A stretch of DNA of 5,197 bases from CAYFJO01 sp964343305 (GCA_964343305.1 CAYFJO010000652.1:1-5197); one strand, 5' to 3'; numbered from the stretch's first letter, positions 1 through 5,050 are shown. A program made the numbers and translations. Notes: a model not told the origin generated them from the letters alone.

Positions 1-31
1 GCCAGGATGTCAACAATAGGCCCGCAGTCGA

Positions 32-316
32 TCACGCCCGCGCCGCAAACGCAGCTAACGGAGTCCCGGTGGCTTTACTGCGTTCGTTTCCGCCCTGCTC
101 CACATTGATATCTACGGCATTCAGATGAACTAAGCGACCGCGGACGTGTTCCAGCCACTCGTATGAGTTCTGGGTGCTCAATTGAATCGGAATTGCCCGT
201 GTCGGCGTTGATCGCGTTCGCCGGCGATGCAAACCCAGTTCGGCCGCCCCGGCCACGCCCCAGGCGAATGGCTTGTCGGCAGAAGGGAAGTTGACTGCAA
301 ACGTGATTGTTGCCAT
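32..316 (-). CDS. Hypothetical protein, 94 residues
   Basis: This reading frame begins ATG at 314-316 and ends TGA at 32-34. A GGAG lies 7 nt before the ATG on the minus strand (reading ACGGAGTCCACCG then ATG), which is a good ribosome-binding site and the main reason to call a gene here. Codons favour G or C in the third position, as expected for a real gene in this genome. The protein starts MATITFAVNF, has an Arg-rich stretch near residues 31-40 (HRRRTRSTPTR), and shows no signal peptide, membrane segment or motif I recognise. The N-terminal 60 residues look more protein-like than the Ala-rich tail. No function can be given. It could be a lineage-specific small protein or the remnant of a longer gene. 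No partner gene is visible on its side. Confidence 0.4.
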   Translation of the reverse strand: MATITFAVNFPSADKPFAWGVAGAAELGLHRRRTRSTPTRAIPIQLSTQNSYEWLEHVRGRLVHLNAVDINVEQGGNERSKATGTPLAAFAARA

Positions 317-370
317 CGGTGGACTCCGTGAATGTTCTCAGACTGCGGCCATGCCGCGCGAAAGCTCTGA

Positions 371-680
371 CGCTGCCTCCACCTCAATCAAGACAATGGC
401 TCAGCAAGTTTGAATGCTTGGGAAGGCAAGGATGGTGGTGCCTCATTGAGTCTCGACGGACCAGAGCACCGATCCGAGCGTGTCGATCCGCACATATGAT
501 GACCACAGCGTCATTCAGTTCCGAGACGCGAATCGCAAAGTCGTCTATTCCGTCGATATGGTTTCGCGGAATCAACCGAGCCGTGATTTTGACAGCGAAA
601 TCGCCGACTGGAAGCGGCGAAAAACCAAGGTTTTTCGGCGTGACAGATGCCGCCACCCGGTATCGCTGCTGGAGTTATAA
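371..680 (+). pseudogene. Possible decayed coding stretch (two overlapping frames)
   Basis: Two frames here give protein-like text but neither makes a convincing gene. The first runs open from 371 and stops at TGA 497-499; it includes NAWEGKDGGASLSLDG (from 413), which loosely recalls the beta-strand region of single-stranded DNA-binding proteins. It has no upstream start with an RBS. The second is open from 450, could start at GTG 480-482, and stops at TAA 678-680. It gives SIRTYDDHSVIQFRDANRKV followed by a charged Lys/Arg-rich tail. No Shine-Dalgarno precedes GTG 480. The two may be halves of one gene joined by a frameshift near 447-499, or the 66-residue ORF may be a small gene of its own. 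The SSB resemblance is only an impression, and I would not transfer a function. Confidence 0.25.
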
Positions 681-681
681 T
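676..681 (+). promoter_or_regulatory. Perfect -10 box (TATAAT) before the glycosyltransferase
   Basis: TATAAT lies 34 nt before the GTG start of the glycosyltransferase, so transcription would begin near 688 with a leader of about 28 nt. No good -35 hexamer is visible at 16-18 bp spacing, and there is no extended TG element. The box overlaps the end of the preceding ORF. It is plausible as the promoter of the glycosyltransferase but may be chance. Confidence 0.35.
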
Positions 682-700
682 CGGAAGGGCGTAATCTGGT

Positions 701-706
701 AAAAGG
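701..706 (+). promoter_or_regulatory. Ribosome-binding site deciding the GTG start at 716
   Basis: AAAAGG ends 9 nt before GTG 716. The in-frame stop TAA at 707-709 rules out any start further upstream, so GTG 716 is the first possible start. An ATG at 714-716 overlaps this GTG by one base but is followed at once by TGA (717-719), so it cannot be the gene start. Confidence 0.55.
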
Positions 707-715
707 TAACGGCAT

Positions 716-1966
716 GTGAGTCACGTCATTCTTGCTTCCGCCGGAACGCACGGCGACGTGCTTCCCTTCGTGGCCCTTGGGGTGGCGCTACGATCACGCG
801 GCAATCGTGTTACGTTGGCGGTCAACGAGCATTTCCGTCCAATGGCACTTGATAAGGGATTTGAATTCGTCGCGTTGGTCTCCGAGGAGGAAACGCGTCA
901 GTTTCTCTCAGATCCCGACCTCTGGCATCCAGTCAAATGCGGGCTGGTCGGCGCTCGATGGGGAGTTCGCTGCCTGCGTCGCCAGTATGAACTTCTCGCT
1001 GAAGTTGCCGCCGACGGAGAGTCGGTGCTCGCGGCATCACCCGCCGTCCTCGCCGCTCGACTTGTCCAGGAAAAGCTCTCCCGGCCGCTTGCAAGCATCT
1101 ATTACACGCCGTGGATGATTCCAAGTTGTACGTCCCCTCCGGCGATGACTGGAGGCTGGACTTTACCACGTTGGGCACCCCATTCAATTGGGCATCTCTA
1201 CTGGCGTATCGTCGATCTCGTCGGTTCAGCGCTCTTGGGGAGCCATCTAAACAAACTACGCACGTCGCTTGGACTCAAGCGGATACGACGGATCTTCCAA
1301 TGGTGGATTTCGCCCGACCTGGCAATCGGAATGTTTCCCCCGTGGTACGCAAATCCGCAGCCCGATTGGCCGTCACAAATGCGGATTGCTGGTTTTCCGA
1401 TGTTCGATGGTCCGACAGATGAATGCCTGAATCCGGAAGTGCTTGAGTTTTGCCAGACCGGCGATCCGCCCATCGTGTTTACCTTCGGCACGGGAATGAT
1501 GCATGCGGCCGATCTTTTTCGCCAAGCGGTGGAAGCCTGCCGCCGCATTGGCTTGCCTGGCATACTGCTCACCAAGCATGGAAATCAGTTGCCAAACGCA
1601 CTGCCGCCTACGGTTCGTCACTTCGATTACGTATCACTTCAGCAGCTTCTGCCACATTGCGCAGCCATCGTACATCATGGTGGCATCGGAACAGTTGCCA
1701 AGGCATTGGCTACCGGTACTCCACAACTAATCATTCCACACGCCTGGGACCAATTGGATAATGCGAGGAGAGTCGAACAGCTCAACGCGGGCGATTTCCT
1801 CACGCGGAGACGAGCCACCGCTGTCCGGATATCAAGAACGCTTGTTGCATTGATGAATGGAGAAATGCAGGCACAGTGCCGCGAGATAGCAAGTCGTTGC
1901 GACGATAAGGAAACAATGAATCTGGCCGCGGAGTGGGTCGAGGAACTCAGCGCCGCTCGCTCATGA
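716..1966 (+). CDS. GT1-family glycosyltransferase (UGT/MGT-like)
   Basis: This 416-residue protein is predicted to transfer a sugar from a nucleotide-sugar donor to an unidentified acceptor such as a lipid, glycan or small molecule. It has the two-domain GT-B layout. The N-terminal acceptor domain starts HVILASAGTHGDVLPFVALG (residues 3-22), matching the GSxGDxxPxxALA opening of bacterial MGT/GtfB-type enzymes, with His12/Asp14 where the catalytic base is expected. The C-terminal donor domain starts near residue 252 (PIVFTFGTG) and carries the family signature HHGGIGTVAKALATGTPQ (320-337) followed by P341, D345-Q346 and NARRV (349-353). The length is typical for the family. There is no signal peptide or membrane helix, so it is cytoplasmic or peripherally membrane-bound. 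It starts at GTG behind AAAAGG. No sugar-nucleotide or acceptor-biosynthesis genes lie beside it, so the substrate cannot be inferred. The family call is secure. Confidence 0.95.
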   Translation: MSHVILASAGTHGDVLPFVALGVALRSRGNRVTLAVNEHFRPMALDKGFEFVALVSEEETRQFLSDPDLWHPVKCGLVGARWGVRCLRRQYELLAEVAADGESVLAASPAVLAARLVQEKLSRPLASIYYTPWMIPSCTSPPAMTGGWTLPRWAPHSIGHLYWRIVDLVGSALLGSHLNKLRTSLGLKRIRRIFQWWISPDLAIGMFPPWYANPQPDWPSQMRIAGFPMFDGPTDECLNPEVLEFCQTGDPPIVFTFGTGMMHAADLFRQAVEACRRIGLPGILLTKHGNQLPNALPPTVRHFDYVSLQQLLPHCAAIVHHGGIGTVAKALATGTPQLIIPHAWDQLDNARRVEQLNAGDFLTRRRATAVRISRTLVALMNGEMQAQCREIASRCDDKETMNLAAEWVEELSAARS

Positions 1967-2115
1967 AACAACTTGCGAGAGCCCCTATGCACGGGGGAAT
2001 CAGTGGCGGAGTTAAGGAAATACAAGTTCGGGACGGTCCCGTCAAACGACCGCTTTCCCGAAATCCGGTCCGTATCTCAAGCCATCCCAAAAAACGTCGA
2101 TTACCACGTTTCTGA
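1963..2115 (+). CDS. Possible small basic protein coupled to the glycosyltransferase stop
   Basis: An ATG at 1963-1965 overlaps the glycosyltransferase TGA as ATGA, the arrangement seen in translational coupling. The 50-residue product starts MKQLARAPMHGGISGG and ends PKKRRLPRF. It has many Lys/Arg and only two acidic residues. There is no Shine-Dalgarno at proper distance; the nearest purine run is about 20 nt upstream. No family is recognised. The ORF also covers two inverted repeats, so the region may instead be a structured 3' untranslated segment. This is a weak call based only on the overlap and composition. Confidence 0.2.
   Translation: MKQLARAPMHGGISGGVKEIQVRDGPVKRPLSRNPVRISSHPKKRRLPRF
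2027..2062 (+). promoter_or_regulatory. Two mutually exclusive hairpins downstream of the glycosyltransferase
   Basis: TTCGGGA (2027-2033) can pair with TCCCGAA (2056-2062), a 7-bp stem. The same bases 2029-2033 can instead pair with TCCCG at 2037-2041, a 5-bp stem with a CGG triloop. No T-run follows either stem, so a Rho-independent terminator is unlikely. It may be an alternative-structure element or chance. Confidence 0.25.
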
Positions 2116-2185
2116 AGAACGCCACAAACCCAACTTTTAGTGAGATCGGCGGTCATGGCGTTAGGAGCCCACTCGGACATCTCTG

Positions 2186-2404
2186 ATGTCGCGACTTGAC
2201 TGGGATAAAACTCGAGCGATATTGCGGTTCACTTCCCAGGATAGCACGATGACTTCGCTGGATTGCTGGCCAGTATTCCTGAAGCGACAAGCGTTTGCAG
2301 CCGAAGTGCTGCGCCAATATCCTGACTGCTGTCCGGGGATATTGGCTATTATCAAGAACGACCTATCAACAAGTTATCTGTTTGGAGCACGCAATGCCAA
2401 ATGA
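2186..2404 (+). CDS. Hypothetical 72-residue ORF overlapping the acidic gene
   Basis: It starts at ATG 2186 and ends at TGA 2402-2404, overlapping the start of the next ORF by 11 nt (ATGCCAAATGA). That overlap is the only positive evidence. The product begins MSRLDWDKTRAILRF and includes WPVFLKRQAFAAEVLRQYP and four Cys or Cys-adjacent positions (LDCW, DCCPG). There is no membrane segment or known motif. AGGAG at 2163-2167 lies 18 nt before the ATG, too far for a normal RBS. A competing reading is that 2196-2223 is a promoter for the downstream gene and this stretch is its untranslated leader, which a strong hairpin at 2313-2346 would support. Confidence 0.3.
   Translation: MSRLDWDKTRAILRFTSQDSTMTSLDCWPVFLKRQAFAAEVLRQYPDCCPGILAIIKNDLSTSYLFGARNAK
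2196..2223 (+). promoter_or_regulatory. Candidate sigma-70-like promoter for the acidic small gene
   Basis: TTGACT (2196-2201, 5 of 6 to TTGACA) is followed after 16 bp by GATATT (2218-2223, 4 of 6 to TATAAT). Transcription would start near 2230, giving a leader of about 160 nt that contains the 2313-2346 hairpin. It sits inside the 72-residue ORF, so at most one of the two readings is likely to be fully right. Confidence 0.3.
2313..2346 (+). repeat. Perfect 10-bp inverted repeat (stem-loop)
   Basis: GCCAATATCC (2313-2322) is exactly complementary to GGATATTGGC (2337-2346), with a 14-nt spacer. An extra T-G wobble could close the loop side. It ends 47 nt before the ATG of the acidic gene. 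No T-run follows (TATTATC), so a simple Rho-independent terminator is unlikely. It could be an RNA leader structure or a protein-binding operator with half-sites three helical turns wide. Confidence 0.55.
2384..2387 (+). promoter_or_regulatory. Ribosome-binding site GGAG for the acidic gene
   Basis: GGAG ends 6 nt before ATG 2394. This selects the internal ATG at 2394 over an upstream in-frame ATG at 2295, which has no RBS and whose extra 33 residues read over the hairpin. Confidence 0.5.
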
Positions 2405-2699
2405 CAAACATCCATTTGACATCGCTGCCGAACGACTAGAAGCGGCCGCGGACAAACCCATGGCGGCGCAGGATGCATCTCCTGATTATTGGGAACTCAA
2501 GTTCGCTACCGACGAATCGGTCGGCGACTATCCTCAAGCAATGTCACTCGAAGAAGAGGACTGGGACGAATCCGAGGATCAAATTGACGAATCCGATGGC
2601 ATTGGGACTGATGGCTTTCCGACACTTCCCAGTGGACTCCCTGAACTGGAGCTCCAATCAACTGCAAAGTGGACTGACGTATTGTCCTCAAATCTCTAG
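2394..2699 (+). CDS. Small, highly acidic hypothetical protein, 101 residues
   Basis: The protein starts MPNDKHPFDIAAERLEAAAD and ends WTDVLSSNL, stopping at TAG 2697-2699. By my count 26 of 101 residues are Asp/Glu against five Lys/Arg, so it is strongly negative. The acidity is densest in residues 50-70 (SLEEEDWDESEDQIDESDG). The N-terminal part (residues 8-20) could form a helix; the rest looks extended or disordered with several Pro and Gly. No signal peptide, membrane helix or Cys is present. The start is chosen for its GGAG RBS. I do not recognise a family. Such composition occurs in DNA-mimic, chaperone-like, antitoxin/immunity and secretion-partner proteins, but nothing here selects among them. 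Downstream is an IS remnant pointing towards it. Confidence 0.5.
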   Translation: MPNDKHPFDIAAERLEAAADKPMAAQDASPDYWELKFATDESVGDYPQAMSLEEEDWDESEDQIDESDGIGTDGFPTLPSGLPELELQSTAKWTDVLSSNL

Positions 2700-2818
2700 T
2701 CAGAAGGATATCTGTGCAATCAAAGCGCTCTCGCGCCCTTCAAACAATGTAATTTGGGTGACTTTCGGGGATATCCAGCGGTTGTCCGCGACACAACGGG
2801 TTCGGAACGATCATATAC
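2700..2818. other. Gene-free spacer between the acidic gene and the IS remnant
   Basis: There is no supported gene. The stretch contains the palindrome GGATATCC (2769-2776) and a small GCGG-TTGT-CCGC hairpin (2778-2789). On the minus strand a 26-codon open run reads KYMIVPNPLCRGQPLDIPES, with no RBS. It may be a scrap of another gene brought next to the transposase by the deletion, but this cannot be shown. Confidence 0.3.
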
Positions 2819-3178
2819 TTACGTCTTGCCATCGATATGAATTCCTTTTCCCGCCAGGTCGAGCTTGAGTCCGTCGATCCACTCTTGCAAACACGCCAGG
2901 AAGGCGGACGGATCGAGCCGGGAGATCACGCGGCCGATGGTGTCATGGCTGGGAATTCCATAGGGCAGCGAGAGATATTTGCGGAGCCAGTCTTCTCGTT
3001 CGTTGGCGAAGTCCTCCAGATCTTCCCAGGTCTCGCAATAGCAGACCATGCCGCACAAGGCGATGACGAGGATGTCGATCAATTCATGGCGAAAATTCGC
3101 AGCAGGGCGGTGGGGATCGACCAACGATTGAAAACATGTAAAAGTTGCACAGGATGTTGTCAGCATTACAGACTCCAT
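2819..3178 (-). pseudogene. ISAs1-family transposase, N-terminal fragment
   Basis: This is the N-terminal third of a DDE transposase of the ISAs1 (H-repeat-like) family. The fragment corresponds to the transposase-associated N-terminal domain: FQSLVDPHRP (16-25), RHELIDILVIALCGMV (30-45), ETWEDLEDFANERE (49-62), LPYGIPSHDTIGRV (71-84) and LDPSAF (88-93). It ends IDGKT (115-119), in which Asp116 is the first catalytic Asp. Full-length relatives continue IDGKT-L/V-R-R and run to roughly 350-400 residues, so the second Asp and the Glu are missing and it cannot transpose. The TAA stop is made at the break point. The likely true start is the Met at 3164-3166, which has GGAG 6 nt upstream; the ATG at 3176-3178 is part of that RBS. 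A TGA at 3191-3193 blocks anything further upstream. Confidence 0.9.
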
Positions 3179-3292
3179 TCGGCTGAAGAATCACGAACGG
3201 CATCCTTCCGTTCTTAACAAGGAAGTCCGGTCCCACCGAACATTTGACTTCCTCCAACAATAATCATGCCAAATCCAAACGCGCGGGCCCTG
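2819..3292 (-). mobile_element. Truncated ISAs1-family insertion sequence (5' part only)
   Basis: The element keeps its transposase 5' end and leader and lacks the remaining two thirds. The outer end is proposed at 3292, where the minus strand reads CAGGGCCCGCGCG; ISAs1-family termini, as I recall them, begin CAGGG. No matching second terminal repeat appears to the left, so the inner end was lost by deletion at about 2821. The leader between 3179 and 3292 holds two inverted repeats: GAACGG/CCGTTC (3195-3200 with 3208-3213) and GGAAGTC/GACTTCC (3221-3227 with 3246-3252). The family is secure from the protein; the 3292 end is a guess. Confidence 0.7.
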
Positions 3293-3472
3293 GCTCGTAC
3301 CGTAGGGGGTTGGGAACGGGACCCCGCTTTTGAAACGCGAACTCTCTGACTCTCTCTTCTGTGGCGCCAAAACGGTTAACAGGACGGTCGGGGGCGCACC
3401 CCGTTCGGGACTCGAAATAGTGCAGACCGGTACGAAATCGGGACGAAGTTGTATTGTCGAATGGTGAACTCT
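3293..3472. other. Gene-free spacer between the IS end and the regulator
   Basis: No gene is supported. Two GC-rich hairpins can be drawn. GGGGT/ACCCC (3306-3310 with 3321-3325) is followed on the plus strand by GCTTTT. CGGGG/CCCCG (3389-3393 with 3399-3403) lies 70 nt past the regulator's stop on the minus strand but has no directly following T-run. A 9-bp direct repeat GAACTCTCT occurs at 3339-3347 and 3466-3474, the second copy overlapping the regulator stop codon. Confidence 0.35.
3389..3403 (-). terminator. Weak candidate terminator of the response regulator
   Basis: The CGGGG/CCCCG stem with a 5-nt loop lies downstream of the regulator's stop. On the minus strand the next bases are ACCGTCCTGTTAACCGTTTT, so the T-run comes too late for a classical intrinsic terminator. 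It is listed only as the best hairpin in the region. Confidence 0.2.
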
Positions 3473-4813
3473 CTACTCGACATCGATCGCGTACTTCTCA
3501 ATCAATCGATAAAGTGAACGACGATTGACACCTAGTGATTCCGCAGCCAAGGACTTGTTGCCGTCTACCCGTTTGAGAATTTCGACAATCTTCTCTTTCT
3601 TGATTGACGCGAGATCATCGCCATTAGTTGAAGGATCTGATACACACTGAGCCACGTTTTGAGGAAGGTTCTTCAGGCGGATGTGTTCGTCATCTGCCAA
3701 GATTTTGGCACGATCCATTGCGTTGATTAGCTGACGAACGTTTCCTGGCCAATGATAGTTCTCAATGGCTCGCATGGCGTCGGAATTGATTTCCCAATCG
3801 GGACCCGCGAAGTGGTTCGCCAACAATCTGACATCCTCGTCACGATCCCGAAGGGGTGGAAGTCTCAGCGTCATGACGTCAATGCGATAAAATAAATCTT
3901 CGCGAAATCGACCGGCTTTGACTTCCTCGCGCATGTCTCGATTGGTCGCGGTTAGCAGCCGGACATTGACACGTCGCTCCTTGAGGGAACCAACTCGCCG
4001 CAGGGAGCCGTCTTCAAGAACGCGTAGCAATTTCGCTTGCAGCGCACCTGCCATCTCACCAATTTCGTCGATGAAAAGCGTGCCTCCGTCCGCAACCTCA
4101 AAGAGCCCATGTTTTGTGGCAGTCGCACCGGTGAACGCCCCCTTTTCGTGACCAAACAATTCGCTTTCCAGTAGATGTTCAGGCAAGGCCGCACAATTGA
4201 TGACTACAAGCGGCTTGTCAGCAACATTGCTTGCTCGATGCAAGGCTTGGGCAACGAGTTCTTTACCCGTACCACTCTCGCCCTGAATCAAAATGGGTTT
4301 GTCCGTCGGTGCCGCGCGTTCGATAAGGCGATACACCTCCTGCATTGCCGGTGATTCGCCGATCATACCTTGGTGGTCCTGTGCCCGTTCGATCGCCGCC
4401 TTGAGTTGCTGGTTCTCTTTGCGTAAATGGCCGGCGTCAATTGCCCTTTGGATGATTGACTCAAGCTGTGTTAGCTTGACTGGCTTGGTGATGAAATCGT
4501 GTGCCCCAAGTTTCATCGCCTGGACGGCGGATTCGATTGTTCCTTCACCCGTGAGCAGAACAACCTCGCACTCGTTGCTCTCGTCCTTCATTTTTTCAAG
4601 TAACTCTAAACCGGAAATCCCAGGGATGAGCATGTCCAAAACGGCGACATGGAATACTCGCTGCCTAGTCATGGCGAGTGCCTTGTTCCCGTCGTCCGCT
4701 TCGTCGACCTGATACCCGCGATTGCGAAGATGTCGAACAATGATTGAACGAAGATCTGGGTCATCGTCAACAACCAGGAGATCTTTGTCGCTGTTATCGC
4801 CGGTAGACGTCAT
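3473..4813 (-). CDS. NtrC-family sigma-54-dependent response regulator
   Basis: This two-component response regulator binds upstream DNA and uses ATP hydrolysis to open sigma-54 RNA polymerase promoters. With the ATG at 4811-4813 it has 446 residues. The receiver domain has the acidic pair in VVDDDPD (14-20), phospho-acceptor Asp60 (VLDMLIPG), Thr88 and Lys110 (TKP). The AAA+ domain has Walker A GESGTGKE (178-185), GAFTGA (225-230) for sigma-54 contact, Walker B LFIDEI (246-251), FREDLFYRID (303-312) and WPGNVRQL (355-362). A Fis-type HTH (about 404-444) contains GNKSLAAESLGVNRRSLYRL. The segment between LRDRDEDVRLL and WPGNVRQL is about 13 residues shorter than in typical family members. A GTG at 4856-4858 would add 15 residues outside any domain; neither start has a good RBS, and the ATG sits at the usual distance from the receiver. 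No histidine kinase is adjacent, so its signal and targets are unknown. Confidence 0.96.
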   Translation of the reverse strand: MTSTGDNSDKDLLVVDDDPDLRSIIVRHLRNRGYQVDEADDGNKALAMTRQRVFHVAVLDMLIPGISGLELLEKMKDESNECEVVLLTGEGTIESAVQAMKLGAHDFITKPVKLTQLESIIQRAIDAGHLRKENQQLKAAIERAQDHQGMIGESPAMQEVYRLIERAAPTDKPILIQGESGTGKELVAQALHRASNVADKPLVVINCAALPEHLLESELFGHEKGAFTGATATKHGLFEVADGGTLFIDEIGEMAGALQAKLLRVLEDGSLRRVGSLKERRVNVRLLTATNRDMREEVKAGRFREDLFYRIDVMTLRLPPLRDRDEDVRLLANHFAGPDWEINSDAMRAIENYHWPGNVRQLINAMDRAKILADDEHIRLKNLPQNVAQCVSDPSTNGDDLASIKKEKIVEILKRVDGNKSLAAESLGVNRRSLYRLIEKYAIDVE

Positions 4814-4882
4814 GGAAACTGCTTTTTCTATGGGTGGCGCGCGAATATGCACACCCACAGTCTACGAAGAATTCGGCAGGAA

Positions 4883-4891
4883 ATCACCTCC
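4883..4891 (-). promoter_or_regulatory. Isolated perfect Shine-Dalgarno sequence (GGAGGTGAT)
   Basis: The minus strand reads GGAGGTGAT, fully complementary to the 16S rRNA 3' tail. No ATG, GTG or TTG follows at 5-13 nt. The only candidate, CTG at 4877-4879, is in frame with the regulator but meets TAG at 4862-4864 after five codons. The SD is about 24-33 nt upstream of the alternative GTG start, too far to serve it. Confidence 0.4.
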
Positions 4892-4916
4892 ACCCGTGCT
4901 CTTGGTAGATCGGACA

Positions 4917-4936
4917 ACCACACGACAACGCGTGGT
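4917..4936. promoter_or_regulatory. Interrupted palindrome, possible operator
   Basis: ACCACACG (4917-4924) and CGCGTGGT (4929-4936) match as inverted half-sites at 7 of 8 positions around a 4-bp ACAA centre. It lies about 110 bp upstream of the regulator's start, a distance suited to binding by an NtrC-type dimer, for example in autoregulation. This is inference from symmetry and position. Confidence 0.3.
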
Positions 4937-5021
4937 AGTGCATGAGTGAAACGTTGTTTTTGCCAATTTTCAAAGTGAAATCTGTTTTGCCGAATTCCGT
5001 TCCTGCTGAGAAGATTGTTGC

Positions 5022-5050
5022 TTGAACGACGATCGTTGTTTCTTGATACT
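5022..5050 (+). promoter_or_regulatory. Candidate sigma-70-like promoter for the MKKLL gene
   Basis: TTGAAC (5022-5027) and GATACT (5045-5050) are separated by exactly 17 bp, each matching consensus at 4 of 6 positions. The start point would be near 5057, giving a leader of about 50 nt. The 8-bp palindrome ACGATCGT (5029-5036) sits within the spacer, where a bound protein could block polymerase. Confidence 0.4.

Larger units (their letters stand above)
4869..4997. repeat. Perfect 10-bp inverted repeat pair, 109 bp apart
   Basis: GAATTCGGCA at 4869-4878 is the exact reverse complement of TGCCGAATTC at 4988-4997. Aligned in the same orientation, both copies are also followed within about ten bases by a related AT-rich patch (GGAAATCAC versus AACAGATTTCAC). 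Paired sites flanking a regulator's control region would suit a DNA-looping regulator binding site, but function is inferred only. Confidence 0.4.

Noticed and set aside
384..656. 90-codon minus-strand ORF antisense to 480-680
   Set aside because: No RBS or recognised motif, and it overlaps other weak frames; I judged it a shadow.
2092..2111. AAACGT/ACGTTT hairpin followed by T-run on the minus strand
   Set aside because: The stem is AT-rich and weak, and there is no minus-strand gene for it to terminate.
2295..2393. Upstream extension of the acidic protein to an ATG at 2295
   Set aside because: No RBS there, the extension reads through the hairpin, and its Cys/hydrophobic composition differs from the acidic body; the ATG at 2394 has GGAG at 6 nt.
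2837..3217. 126-codon plus-strand ORF opposite the transposase
   Set aside because: Antisense shadow of a clearly recognisable transposase fragment.
3339..3474. 9-bp direct repeat GAACTCTCT at 3339-3347 and 3466-3474
   Set aside because: Low-complexity CT-rich motif overlapping a coding end; likely chance rather than a target-site duplication.
4293..4712. 139-codon plus-strand ORF opposite the response regulator
   Set aside because: Shadow of the regulator, low-complexity Ser-rich text, no RBS.
4942..5025. 27-codon plus ORF starting MSETLFLPIF
   Set aside because: Too short and without a clear RBS; it overlaps the inverted-repeat control region.
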